This document shows positions 38,389 to 46,998 of a stretch of 64,000 nt of DNA, piece after piece. The stretch comes from Pseudonocardia sp. CNS-004. Its GTDB lineage: Bacteria > Actinomycetota > Actinomycetes > Mycobacteriales > Pseudonocardiaceae. Position 1 is the first letter of the stretch; each line of letters opens with the position of its first letter. The DNA lies in assembly GCA_001942185.1 (NCBI GenBank), contig MKJV01000090.1, positions 230,405-294,404 on the forward strand, written 5' to 3'. Position numbers and translations under genes: made by a program. The notes beneath the pieces were generated by a model, which saw nothing but the letters and a program-made list of their open reading frames with translations, did no database searches and was not told the DNA's origin.

Positions 38389-39966
38389 GTGGCGCGCACC
38401 CTGGCACGGCAGTTCCTGGGCTGGCAGCTCGGGATCGTGGGGCTGCTGCTCGTCGCGGTCACCGCACTGGCGGTGGTGCAGTCGGACGCGGCGTTCCGGG
38501 AGACGCAGGGGCGGCGGATGCTGTCGGTGGCCGAGGACGTGGCGGCCACCGCGGGCGTGCGGGAGAGCCTCGCGGCCCGCAGCTTCGGCCCGCTGCCCGC
38601 GCTCGGCACCAGCGCCCGCAACCTGTCGGGCGCCGATGAGATCGTGATCGTCGACGCCGACCTGGTGGTGCGCAGCGCGGCGGATCCGGCCGAGGTCGGC
38701 GAGCCGTTCCCGGCCCGGGAGAGCACCGCGCCCGCCGGGCGGGCGTGGGTCGGCAACCCGGACGGGCGCACGGTCGTGGCCCACGTGCCGGTGCTCGCCG
38801 ACGACGGCCGCGTCGTGGGGCTCGTGGCCGCCCGGGTGGAGGCGCCGCCGCTGCTCACCGGGCTGCTCGCCGCGCCGGGCCCGGCCGCGGCGCTGGTCGG
38901 GGTGGCGGTCGTGCTCGGGGTGGCCGGGTCGCTGCTGCTCGCCCGGCGGGTGCGCCGCCAGACCCTCGGGCTGGAGCCCGCCGAGATCGTGGAGCTGGTG
39001 CAGCGGCGGGAGGCGATGCTGCTCGGGGTGAAGGAAGGGGTGCTCGGCATGGATCGCGCCCACCGGATCACGCTGCTCAACGCCGCGGCCTCCGAGCTGC
39101 TCGGCATCGGCGCCGTCGGCGCCAGGCTCGACGACCTCGACCTGGACGACCGGCTGCGCGACGTCCTCACGGGCGAGGCGGTCGGGGCCGACCAGGTGGT
39201 GCTGCACGACACCCGCGTGCTCGTGCTGAACCGGATGCCGGTGGTGGTCGACGGCACCACCGTCGGCGCCGTCGTCACGCTGCGGGACCGCACGGAGCTG
39301 GCCGCGCTCGAGGACCGCCTCGACGCCTCCCGCCACGTCACCGACACGCTGCGGGCGCAGGCGCACGAGTTCACCAACCGGCTGCACACGATCGCCGGGC
39401 TCACCGAGCTGGGCGAGCACGAGGAGGTGCGGCGGTTCGTGGCGGGGATCGTGGCCGGTTCGGACCAGTGGCGCCGGGAGGTCACCGCGAGCGTCGGCGA
39501 CTCCGCGGTGGCCGCGCTGCTGGTGGCGAAGGCGAGCCTCGCCACCGAGCGCGGCGCCGAGCTGCGCCTGGCACCCGGCAGCGGGCTCGGCGCGGTCGAC
39601 CCGGCCCGGGATCCGGCCCTGTCGGCCGACCTGGTCACGGTGCTGGGCAACCTCGTCGACAACGCGCTCGACGCCGCGGGCCCCGGGTGGGTGGAGGTCG
39701 GGTTCGCCACCGAGGAGGGCGGCGCCGTGCGCGTGACGGTCCGCGACTCCGGCCCCGGCGTGGCGTCGGAGCTGGTCGAGGAGGTGTTCCGGCACGGCTT
39801 CAGCACCAAGGCCGCCGAGCGCGACACCGGCGGGCGCGGCCTCGGGCTCGCGCTGGCCCGCCAGGTCTGCCTGCGCCGCGGCGGGGCGATCACCCTGCAC
39901 AACGACGGCGGCGCCGTCTTCACCGCGTGCCTGCCGCTGGCCACCGCCCAGGTGCCCGCCCCATGA
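38389..39966 (+). CDS. CitA/DcuS-like sensor histidine kinase
   Basis: A 525-residue membrane kinase: helix 1 at residues 9-30, an extracellular sensor to about 160, helix 2 around 165-185, a PAS domain (MLLGVKEGVLGMDRAHRITL), a DHp segment with phospho-acceptor His in RAQAHEFTNRLHTIAGL, and an HATPase with LGNLVDNALDAAG (N box), RDSGPGVA (G1) and GRGLGLALA (G2). This is the CitA family that detects di- and tricarboxylates, fitting the divergent tctCBA importer. The GTG start 38389 is close to the TctC gene. Confidence 0.93.
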   Translation: MARTLARQFLGWQLGIVGLLLVAVTALAVVQSDAAFRETQGRRMLSVAEDVAATAGVRESLAARSFGPLPALGTSARNLSGADEIVIVDADLVVRSAADPAEVGEPFPARESTAPAGRAWVGNPDGRTVVAHVPVLADDGRVVGLVAARVEAPPLLTGLLAAPGPAAALVGVAVVLGVAGSLLLARRVRRQTLGLEPAEIVELVQRREAMLLGVKEGVLGMDRAHRITLLNAAASELLGIGAVGARLDDLDLDDRLRDVLTGEAVGADQVVLHDTRVLVLNRMPVVVDGTTVGAVVTLRDRTELAALEDRLDASRHVTDTLRAQAHEFTNRLHTIAGLTELGEHEEVRRFVAGIVAGSDQWRREVTASVGDSAVAALLVAKASLATERGAELRLAPGSGLGAVDPARDPALSADLVTVLGNLVDNALDAAGPGWVEVGFATEEGGAVRVTVRDSGPGVASELVEEVFRHGFSTKAAERDTGGRGLGLALARQVCLRRGGAITLHNDGGAVFTACLPLATAQVPAP

Positions 39967-40637
39967 CCATGCGCGTGCTCGTCGTCGACGACGACTTCAT
40001 GGTCGCCCGCGTGCACAGTGGGTACGTCGCGCGGATCCCCGGCTGCGAGGTGGTCGGCGTGGCCCACACCGGGGCCGACGCCGTGCGGCTGGCCGGCGAG
40101 CTGCGGCCCGACCTCGTGCTGCTGGACGTCTACCTGCCCGACCGGTCCGGGATCGAGGTGCTGCGCGAGCTGCGCACCGGCTCCCCCGACGACCCGTTCG
40201 TGCTCGTGATCACCGCGGCCGACGACCCGGACACCGTCACCGCTGCCCTGCACGGCGGCGCGATCCACTACCTCGTGAAGCCGTTCGACGCGGCGGCGCT
40301 GCGCGAGCACGTGGAGCGCGTGGCACGGGTGCGCGGGCGGCTCGCCGGGCTGCAACGGGCCGCCCAGGACGACATCGACAGCGTGTTCGGCGGCCGTCAC
40401 GGCGGCTCGGCGCGGCTACCCAAGGGTCTCACCGCACCGACGGCGCAGCTGGTGGAGCGGGTGCTGCGCGGGCACGACGGCGACCTGTCCGCGGCCGAGT
40501 GCGCCGAGCTCACGGAGCTGTCACGGGTGAGCGCGCGCCGGTACCTCGAGCACTTCGTCGCCACCGGCGCGGCCACCGTCAGGCTGCGCTACGGCGGCAC
40601 GGGGCGTCCGGAGCGCCGGTATCGCTGGAGCGGCTGA
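39963..40637 (+). CDS. CitB/DcuR-like response regulator
   Basis: A 224-residue regulator overlapping the kinase by ATGA. Receiver domain with acidic pocket VVDDDFMVAR, phospho-acceptor Asp in VLLDVYLPDRSG and Lys in HYLVKPFDAAA; the C-terminal HTH (LSAAECAELTELSRVSARRY) resembles CitB. Expected to activate tctCBA in response to the CitA-like sensor. Confidence 0.93.
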   Translation: MTMRVLVVDDDFMVARVHSGYVARIPGCEVVGVAHTGADAVRLAGELRPDLVLLDVYLPDRSGIEVLRELRTGSPDDPFVLVITAADDPDTVTAALHGGAIHYLVKPFDAAALREHVERVARVRGRLAGLQRAAQDDIDSVFGGRHGGSARLPKGLTAPTAQLVERVLRGHDGDLSAAECAELTELSRVSARRYLEHFVATGAATVRLRYGGTGRPERRYRWSG

Positions 40638-40665
40638 TCGAGATCTGTCGTAGGGTCCCGAACGG

Positions 40666-40678
40666 CTTATCAGACAAG
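40666..40678. promoter_or_regulatory. GntR-type operator candidate
   Basis: CTTATCAGACAAG, an imperfect 13-bp palindrome of the form CTTRTC-N-GAYAAG, 17 bp upstream of the binding-protein start. It is A/T-rich for this genome. No GntR gene is in the window. Confidence 0.4.
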
Positions 40679-40694
40679 TCCGTTTGGGGGCGGA

Positions 40695-41969
40695 GTGCTA
40701 CGACGACGGGACGTCCTGCGGGCCGCTGGTGTCGGTGCGCTCGCCGGGCTCGCAGGCTGCGGCCGCTCCGGCGACGGCCCGGACGGTGACCTGCGGCTGG
40801 TGCTGGCCAACCACGTGTGGGGGAACGCGATCCGCGAGCGGATCGGCGAGTTCGAGGACCTCGCGCACCGGCGGGTGGCCGTCTCCACGATGACGGCCGA
40901 CCAGGTCTCGTCCACTTACAACGTCAAGCTCAACGCGAGCGCACCGGACATCGACGTGATGATGTACCGGCCGCTGCAGGAGCAGTTGCTCTTCGCCCGC
41001 AACGGCTGGCTCGCCGACCTCACCGACCTCGTCACCGGCGACGCGGAGTACGACTGGGCGGACATGCTGGAGGGGGCGCGCGAGCGGGTCACCACCGAGG
41101 GCCGGGTGTTCGGGGTGCCGATCGTCACCGAGCGGGCCGCGCTCTACTACCGGCGCGACCTCGTCCCCGACGGCCCGCCCGCCACGCTCGACGAGCTGTT
41201 CTCCACGGCGGCGCGGCTGCACGACCCCGCCGGCGGCATGATCGGGTTCGCCGGGCGCGGCCAGCGCAACTTCGCGGTGAGCCAGTTCTCCAGCTACCTG
41301 TACTCGTTCGGCGGCGACTTCATCGTCGACGGCCGGTCGGGGATCGCCTCGCCGGAGGCGATCGCCGCCTACGAGTACTACGGGCGGCTGCTGCGCGAGG
41401 CCGGTCCGCTCGGCGCCACCAACATGAGCCTCGAGCAGATCACGCCGATCTTCGCCCAGGGCAAGGTCGCGTTCGCCATCGACGCCGACTCGGTGTACAC
41501 CAACTTCGTCGACCCGAAGACCTCGCTCGTCGGCGACCGCACCGGGTTCGCCCCGTTCCCCGCCGGGCCCGCGGCTCCCGGCCGTACAACATCGCGTCCT
41601 GGGGTCTCGCGATCAACGCGTTCTCGCAGCGGCGCGACGCCGCGTGGCAGTTCCTGCGCTGGGCGTCGAGCCCGGCCACCGTGCTCGCGATGCAGCGCGA
41701 CGGGATCCCCGGGGCGCGGACGTCGGTGTGGCAGAGCCCCGAGGCGGGGGCGGGCTTCCCGCCGGACCTGGCCGCGTCGATGGAGGCGGGTACCGCCACC
41801 GGGGTGCCGCGGGACGGCCGGACGTGGTGCAGGTCGGCGTGCCCGCGACATCGTGGGCCGCCCGATGGTGGCCGCCATCCTCGGTGAGGACTTCGTGGCG
41901 GAGGCGCGCGACACCTCCGACGAGTTCGACGACTTCCTCGTCCGCGACGCCCGGCAGCGCCGGATCTGA
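40695..41969 (+). CDS. Carbohydrate ABC substrate-binding lipoprotein (three frameshifts)
   Basis: About 426 residues. The N-terminus has a short signal with lipobox (LRRRDVLRAAGVGALAGLAGC); family landmarks are ATLDELFSTAARLHDPAGG and QITPIFAQGKVAFAIDADSV. A reading frame is open throughout, but its middle is nonsense; the real sequence moves through all three frames (gaps near 41575, 41815 and 41845) before returning to GRPMVAAILGEDFVAEARD. Operon: binding protein, two permeases, ManD-like dehydratase; sugar acid or uronate transport is likely. Confidence 0.85.
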   Translation: MLRRRDVLRAAGVGALAGLAGCGRSGDGPDGDLRLVLANHVWGNAIRERIGEFEDLAHRRVAVSTMTADQVSSTYNVKLNASAPDIDVMMYRPLQEQLLFARNGWLADLTDLVTGDAEYDWADMLEGARERVTTEGRVFGVPIVTERAALYYRRDLVPDGPPATLDELFSTAARLHDPAGGMIGFAGRGQRNFAVSQFSSYLYSFGGDFIVDGRSGIASPEAIAAYEYYGRLLREAGPLGATNMSLEQITPIFAQGKVAFAIDADSVYTNFVDPKTSLVGDRTGFAPFPAGPAAPGRTTSRPGVSRSTRSRSGATPRGSSCAGRRARPPCSRCSATGSPGRGRRCGRAPRRGRASRRTWPRRWRRVPPPGCRGTAGRGAGRRARDIVGRPMVAAILGEDFVAEARDTSDEFDDFLVRDARQRRI

Positions 41970-41982
41970 GGGGAGGACCTTG

Positions 41983-42872
41983 ATGGCTCGCACGTTGGAG
42001 CAGGAGAACCGGCGCCTCAAGTGGACGATGATCGCCCCCGCCGTGGCGTTCATCGGACTGATGGTCGTGTTCCCGCTGGTCTACACGGCGTGGCTCAGCC
42101 TGACCGACGCGTTTGGGGCGGTCAACGCGGACACCAGCTTCCTCGGCCTGACGAACTACACCGACGCGCTCGGCGACACCCGCCGGTTCTGGCCCGCCGT
42201 CGGGCGGACGTTCGTGTTCACGGTGGCCGCGGTGGTCCTCGAGCTCGTGCTCGGGATGGCCCTCGCGATGCTCCTGCGCCGCCGTTCCGGGGGATGCGCT
42301 GGATGCGCACGATCCTGATGGTGCCGCTGCTCGCCACACCGGTGGCCGTCGGCGTGGTGTGGATGCTCATCCTCGACCCGACCGTCGGGATCGCCAACGC
42401 GCTGCTCGGCCTCGTCGGCATCCCGCCCCAGCCGTTCCTCGGCTCGGTGGCGCAGTCGCTGCCCACGCTGATCCTGATCGACGTGTGGCAGTGGACGCCG
42501 ATGATGACGCTCCTGCTGCTCGCCGGGCTCACCACGCTGCCCGAGGAGCCGGAGGAGGCGGCGCTCGTGGACGGCGCCGGACCGTGGCAGCGGTTCCGGC
42601 TCGTCACGCTGCCGATGCTCGGCACCACGATCGTCACCGCGCTGGTGCTGCGCAGCGTCGACGCCCTCAAGACGTTCGACCTGATCTACGCCACGAAGGG
42701 CGCGGGCGGCGGCTCCAGCTACGAGGCCGAGACGCTCAACGTCTACGCCTACGGCATCACGTTCGACTACTCGGAGTACGGGCTCGCCGCCGCCGTGCTC
42801 GTCCTGTTCACCGTGCTGATCATCGGCATCGTCGTGCTGCTGAGGGTCCGATCGGAGAAGGCCGGATCATGA
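41983..42872 (+). CDS. Carbohydrate ABC permease (MalF type, one frameshift)
   Basis: About 296 residues with six helices; helix 1 is MIAPAVAFIGLMVVFPLVYT and the EAA loop is EEAALVDGAGPWQRFRLVTL. A missing base near 42288 separates the first 100 residues from the rest. Start ATG 41983 with GGGGAGG upstream. Confidence 0.88.
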
Positions 42873-43738
42873 CCGCCACCCTGTCCCGCCCCACGACCGA
42901 GGCCGCCGCGACCCGCGGCCCCGACCCGCGCAAGGTGCGGCTGGAACGCCTCCGGCTCGCCGCGATCGTGCTGGTCAGCCTCGTGTTCGCGCTGCCGTTG
43001 GTCTGGATGGTGCTCGCGGCCTTCAAGACGAACGTGCAGATCAGCAACACCGCCGACGCGATCGTCTTCTCCCCCACGCTCGACAACTTCCGCACGGTCT
43101 TCGACGAGGGCGTGTTCCTGCCCGCGATGGTGAACTCGATCATCGTGGCCGTCGTGTCGACGGTGCTGTCCGCGCTGATCGCGGTGCCCGCGGCGTGGGC
43201 GATCGGGCGGTTCGGCATGCACCGGGCGGGCGGCTGGGTGCTGATCGCGCGCATCATCCCGGCGATCTCACTCCTGGTGCCCTGGTACTACGTGTTCGCC
43301 CGGCTGGAACTGGTGGGCGGCTACACCGTGCTGGTGCTGTCGCACATGTTCGTCTCGGTCCCCCTGATCACCTGGATCATGATCGGCTTCTTCGAGGGGC
43401 TGCCGGTGGAGCTGGAGGAGGCCGGCCGCGTCGACGGGCTCTCGGCGTTCGGCGCGTTCCTGCGGATCTCGCTGCCGCTCGCCACCGCGGGCACGGCCAC
43501 CGCGTGCGTGCTCGCCACCGTGTTCAGCTGGAACAACTTCATCTTCGCGCTGATCCTCTCCGACGAGAACACCAAGACGCTCCCGGTGGCCCTGTTCAGC
43601 TTCATCTCCTACGCGAGCATCGACTGGGGCGGGCTGATGGCCGCCTCCACGCTGATGAGCGTCCCCGTCGTGCTCGCGGCCGTGTTCGGGCAGCGCTACC
43701 TCATCGCCGGACTCACCGCCGGCGCCACCAAGGGATAA
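42869..43738 (+). CDS. Carbohydrate ABC permease (MalG type)
   Basis: A 289-residue permease. Helix 1 (LVSLVFALPLVWMVLAAFK) and EAA loop EEAGRVDGLSAFGAFLRISL. ATGA overlap with the partner permease. No ATPase gene in the operon, as in the first sugar system. Confidence 0.9.
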   Translation: MTATLSRPTTEAAATRGPDPRKVRLERLRLAAIVLVSLVFALPLVWMVLAAFKTNVQISNTADAIVFSPTLDNFRTVFDEGVFLPAMVNSIIVAVVSTVLSALIAVPAAWAIGRFGMHRAGGWVLIARIIPAISLLVPWYYVFARLELVGGYTVLVLSHMFVSVPLITWIMIGFFEGLPVELEEAGRVDGLSAFGAFLRISLPLATAGTATACVLATVFSWNNFIFALILSDENTKTLPVALFSFISYASIDWGGLMAASTLMSVPVVLAAVFGQRYLIAGLTAGATKG

Positions 43739-43753
43739 CGAGAGAGGATCTTC

Positions 43754-44947
43754 ATGCGGATCGCCGGCGCCGAGGTCATCGTCACCTGCCCGGGACGCAA
43801 CTTCGTCACCCTCGAGATCACCACCGACGACGGCCTCGTCGGCTACGGGGACGCCACGCTGAACGGCCGCGAGCTCGCGGTGGCGAGCTACCTGCGCGAC
43901 CACGTCGTCCCGCTGCTGATCAACCGGGACGCGCACAAGATCGAGGACACCTGGCAGTACCTCTACCGCGGCGCCTACTGGCGGCGCGGGCCGGTGACGA
44001 TGGCCGCGATCGCGGCCGTCGACGTGGCGCTGTGGGACATCAAGGCCAAGGCCGCCGGCATGCCGCTCTACCAGCTGCTGGGTGGGGCGAGCCGCACCGG
44101 GATCATGGCCTACGGGCACGCCAGCGGGCGGGATCTCCCGGAGGTGCTGGACTCCATCCGCGCGCGCCGCGAGGAGGGCTTCCGCTCGATCCGCGTGCAG
44201 TCCGGCGTGCCCGGACTGGACACGATCTACGGCATCGGCAACCCCCTCGACCGCACCGGACTGCCGAACGAGGAGGTCTGGGACACCCGCGCCTACCTGC
44301 GCCACGTGCCCACCGTGTTCGAGGCGGTGCGGAACGAGTTCGGCCCCGAACTGCCCCTGCTGCACGACGTGCACCACCGCCTCACCCCGATCCAGGCGGC
44401 GAAGCTCGGCAAGGCCCTCGAGCCCTACGACCTGTTCTGGATGGAGGACTGCACGCCCGCCGAGAACCAGGAGGGCCTGCGGCTGGTCCGCCAGCACACG
44501 ACCACGCCCCTGGCCATCGGCGAGGTGTTCAACACCGCCTTCGACTACCAGACCCTGATCCGCGAACAGCTCATCGACTACGTCCGCTCGGCCGTGACCC
44601 ACACCGGTGGGGTCACCGCGATGCGCAAGCTCTTCGACCACGCCGCCCTGTACCAGGTGAAGTCCGGCATCCACGGCCCCACCGACATCTCCCCCGTCGG
44701 CATGGCCGCAGGCCTGCACCTCGACCTCGCGATCCACAACTTCGGCATCCAGGAGTTCGCCCCGCACTCCGCCGAGACGTACGAGGTGTTCCGCCGCTCC
44801 TACACCTTCGACGACGGCTACCTGCACCCCGGCGAGACCCCCGGCATCGGCGTCACGGTGGACAAGGACGCGGCGGCGAAGTTCGACTACGAGCCCGCGT
44901 ACCTGCCGGTGAACCGCCTACGCGACGGCACCGTCCACGACTGGTAG
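43754..44947 (+). CDS. Mannonate-dehydratase-like enolase-superfamily enzyme
   Basis: A 397-residue protein close to ManD/RspA in length and pattern. Metal ligands: Asp in LLHDVHHRL, Glu in FWMEDCTPAENQ, Glu in LAIGEVFNTAF; the HDVHH and SGIHGPTDISPVG histidines are the ManD acid-base residues. ManD converts D-mannonate (or D-gluconate in low-activity members) to 2-keto-3-deoxygluconate. Placement behind a carbohydrate ABC importer indicates uptake and dehydration of a hexonate. The KDG kinase and aldolase are not in the window. Confidence 0.88.
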   Translation: MRIAGAEVIVTCPGRNFVTLEITTDDGLVGYGDATLNGRELAVASYLRDHVVPLLINRDAHKIEDTWQYLYRGAYWRRGPVTMAAIAAVDVALWDIKAKAAGMPLYQLLGGASRTGIMAYGHASGRDLPEVLDSIRARREEGFRSIRVQSGVPGLDTIYGIGNPLDRTGLPNEEVWDTRAYLRHVPTVFEAVRNEFGPELPLLHDVHHRLTPIQAAKLGKALEPYDLFWMEDCTPAENQEGLRLVRQHTTTPLAIGEVFNTAFDYQTLIREQLIDYVRSAVTHTGGVTAMRKLFDHAALYQVKSGIHGPTDISPVGMAAGLHLDLAIHNFGIQEFAPHSAETYEVFRRSYTFDDGYLHPGETPGIGVTVDKDAAAKFDYEPAYLPVNRLRDGTVHDW

Positions 44948-45028
44948 GCGCGACTTCACACATCTCGGCCCGGCTTCACACAGGGCCGGCCTTGTGTGAA
45001 GCCCTCCCTGGGTTTGTGAAGTCGCGCC
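44947..45028. repeat. Nested inverted repeat between convergent genes (likely bidirectional terminator)
   Basis: Outer arms GGCGCGACTTCACA (44947-44960) and TGTGAAGTCGCGCC (45015-45028) are perfect complements; an inner pair GGCTTCACACA (44972-44982) and TGTGTGAAGCC (44993-45003) closes on a GC-rich loop. Both arms share the CTTCACA core. It fills the whole gap between the ManD-like gene and the convergent dehydrogenase. Confidence 0.7.
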
Positions 45029-45033
45029 GTCGC

Positions 45034-45999
45034 CTACAGCGCGAGCACCGTCTTCAGGCGGCCCACCGACGGCGTGCCGGCCGCCGTGTACGCGGCAGGG
45101 GCGTCGGCGCCGGAGCGGATGTCGGTGACCAGCTCCGTGGCCACGTGCGGGCGCTGCCGCAGGTGTGCCAGCGCCCGGCCGAGCACCGCGCGCCGGTCCT
45201 TGGTGACGCCACCGACGATCCGCAGGTTCCGCCGGACCACCGTGAACACGTCGATCGGGTACGCCTCGCGCACCGGGATGCCGAAGCAGTAGACCGTGCC
45301 GCCGTCGGCGACCGCGCGCACCGCGTCGCCCACGGTGGCGGTCTGGTGCCCGACCGCCTCGACGACCACGTCGGGGCGACCGGCAGCGTCGAGCGACTCC
45401 GACCACGGGCCGCTGCCGGTGACCAGCACCTCGTCCAGGCCGAAAGCGGCGGCGTGGGCGGTGCGGTCGACCGGGTCGACACCGACGACCGTGGCCGCGC
45501 CCCGCTGCCGCAGCACCCACGCGAACAGCATGCCGATCGAGCCGAGGCCGAGCACCGCGGCCCGCTTGCCCCGCACGTCGCCCAGCTGGTCGACCGCGTA
45601 CATGACACAGGCCATCGGCTGGGCCACGACCGTCATCGCGCGGTCACCGTTGCCGCTGACGGGGTGCAGCCCGGCTCCGGCGGTGACCACGAGCTCCGCC
45701 AGCGCGTCCTCCCGCGACGCCCAGCCGACCACGCGGTCCCCCACCGACACATCGGGATCGTGGGACGCCCGCACCCGCCCGACGATCTCGTGCATCGGGA
45801 AGCCCGGCGGCGCGCCCGCCGGCCGCCCCGGTGCCGCCACCGCCCGCCGCCCGGCGCGGAAGTAGGGCAGATCGCTCCCGCAGATCGCGCCGTGTTCGAG
45901 CGCCACGAGCACCTCACCCGCGCGCAGGTCACCCGCGGCGGGCGCGGGCACCTCCACCGGTTGGAGCGTGCCCGGACCGGTCAGCTGCTGTGCCCACAC
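45034..45999 (-). CDS. Zinc-type alcohol/polyol dehydrogenase (MDR superfamily)
   Basis: A 321-residue enzyme. The catalytic zinc ligands Cys (GAICGSDLPYF) and His (GFPMHEIVGRV) are present; the four-Cys structural zinc lobe of classical ADHs is missing, so it is a short form. The Rossmann motif is AVLGLGSIGMLFAW. Convergent with the sugar-acid operon; could oxidise a hexonate or polyol, but the link is only positional. Confidence 0.82.
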   Translation of the reverse strand: MWAQQLTGPGTLQPVEVPAPAAGDLRAGEVLVALEHGAICGSDLPYFRAGRRAVAAPGRPAGAPPGFPMHEIVGRVRASHDPDVSVGDRVVGWASREDALAELVVTAGAGLHPVSGNGDRAMTVVAQPMACVMYAVDQLGDVRGKRAAVLGLGSIGMLFAWVLRQRGAATVVGVDPVDRTAHAAAFGLDEVLVTGSGPWSESLDAAGRPDVVVEAVGHQTATVGDAVRAVADGGTVYCFGIPVREAYPIDVFTVVRRNLRIVGGVTKDRRAVLGRALAHLRQRPHVATELVTDIRSGADAPAAYTAAGTPSVGRLKTVLAL

Positions 46000-46042
46000 A
46001 TGACCTGCCTACCGGGGAAGGCGGGCCGAGTCCAGGAATCGT

Positions 46043-46882
46043 TCACGGCTTTCGCGCGAGCCCGCCGTACTCGTCGACGTGTTGCGGCGGCGCGGATGTG
46101 ATGACCGACACGTCGTGTGGTGGCTGTTCCGGACGCCACAGTGAAACGGACCCGAACCCGGGATCGACCCACTCGAGTCCGTCGAAGAACGACGCGATCT
46201 CCTCGGGCTCCCGGTTCAGGTAGGGAATGTCGCCGGTTTTCTTGACCTGCTCCGCCTCCGCCGCCCGCGAACGTTCCGTCGGGGTGCCGTCGGCGATGGC
46301 GAGGTAGCTGCCCGACGGCATCGGCGCGAGGATCCGCCCGACCAGGGCCCGGGCCTCCGCGGTGTCCTTGACGTGCCCGAGCAACCCGAACATGAGGATG
46401 GCGATGGGTTCGGTGAAGTCGAGGATCTCCTCCGCGCCCCGCACGAGGTCGTCGACGTGGCGCACGTCCGCGTGCAGATACCGGGTCTCGCCTTCCGGCG
46501 TGCCGACGAGCAGCGCCCGGGCATGGGCCAGCACGAGCGGGTCGTTGTCGACGTACACGACCCGGGTGTCCGGGGCGATGCGCTGGGCGACCTGATGGGT
46601 GTTGTCCGCCGTCGGCAGCCCGGTGCCGACGTCGAGGAACTGCCGGATGCCGGCCTCGGCGACGAGGAACCGCACCACCCGCCGCAGGAACGCCCGCGAC
46701 TCCCGCGCCTTCACGACGATCTCCGGGTAGACGGCCATCCACGCGTCGCCGACCTCGCGGTCCACGGCGTAGTTGTCCTTGCCGCCCAGCCAGTAGTTCC
46801 AGACCCGCGCCGAATGCGGCACCGTCGTGTCGATCCCGGTGCCGGCGTCGGGTTTCGGAGTCTGCTCGGTCACGGGTCCCAT
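46043..46882 (-). CDS. Methyltransf_19 (DUF574) SAM-dependent methyltransferase
   Basis: About 279 residues of a family that is very common in actinomycetes: SARVWNYWLGGKDNYAVDRE is its hallmark N-terminal block, QFLDVGTGLPTADNTHQVAQ the SAM site, and VVYVDNDPLVLAHA the acidic strand. No member's main substrate is firmly known. ATG 46882 or GTG 46873 are possible starts; nothing couples it to neighbours. Confidence 0.88.
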   Translation of the reverse strand: MGPVTEQTPKPDAGTGIDTTVPHSARVWNYWLGGKDNYAVDREVGDAWMAVYPEIVVKARESRAFLRRVVRFLVAEAGIRQFLDVGTGLPTADNTHQVAQRIAPDTRVVYVDNDPLVLAHARALLVGTPEGETRYLHADVRHVDDLVRGAEEILDFTEPIAILMFGLLGHVKDTAEARALVGRILAPMPSGSYLAIADGTPTERSRAAEAEQVKKTGDIPYLNREPEEIASFFDGLEWVDPGFGSVSLWRPEQPPHDVSVITSAPPQHVDEYGGLARKP

Positions 46883-46998
46883 CCTTGCGTCCCGGTGGAT
46901 CTCGTCTCCACCCGGCATCCCGATCGGCCCGGTGAAGGCCCACCCCCAAGATCGGTACATTTGGCGGGTCTGCCTCCGACCCGTCAGGAGCGCCCCCC

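Noticed and set aside
38361..40400. 679-codon minus-strand ORF opposite the CitA/CitB-like genes
   Set aside because: Ser/Arg/Thr-rich antisense frame without motifs; the plus-strand kinase and regulator are certain.
40695..41969. Uninterrupted 424-codon reading frame for the binding protein, suggesting no frameshift
   Set aside because: The middle third is Arg/Ser/Pro-rich nonsense, whereas binding-protein motifs (SWGLAINAFSQRRDAAWQFL) appear in another frame; three gaps restore the family sequence.
40695..44947. Possibility that the frameshifts reflect programmed frameshifting or genuine pseudogenes
   Set aside because: They affect unrelated families at about one per 2 kb, all with the same sign, with no slippery sequence plus structure noticed; systematic base loss explains them better.
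43195..46101. Very long plus-strand ORF (968 codons) over the permease, enolase and dehydrogenase genes
   Set aside because: Its translation is Arg/Pro/Ala-rich without any family motif, and it runs through three well-supported genes in other frames; it is a GC-bias shadow.
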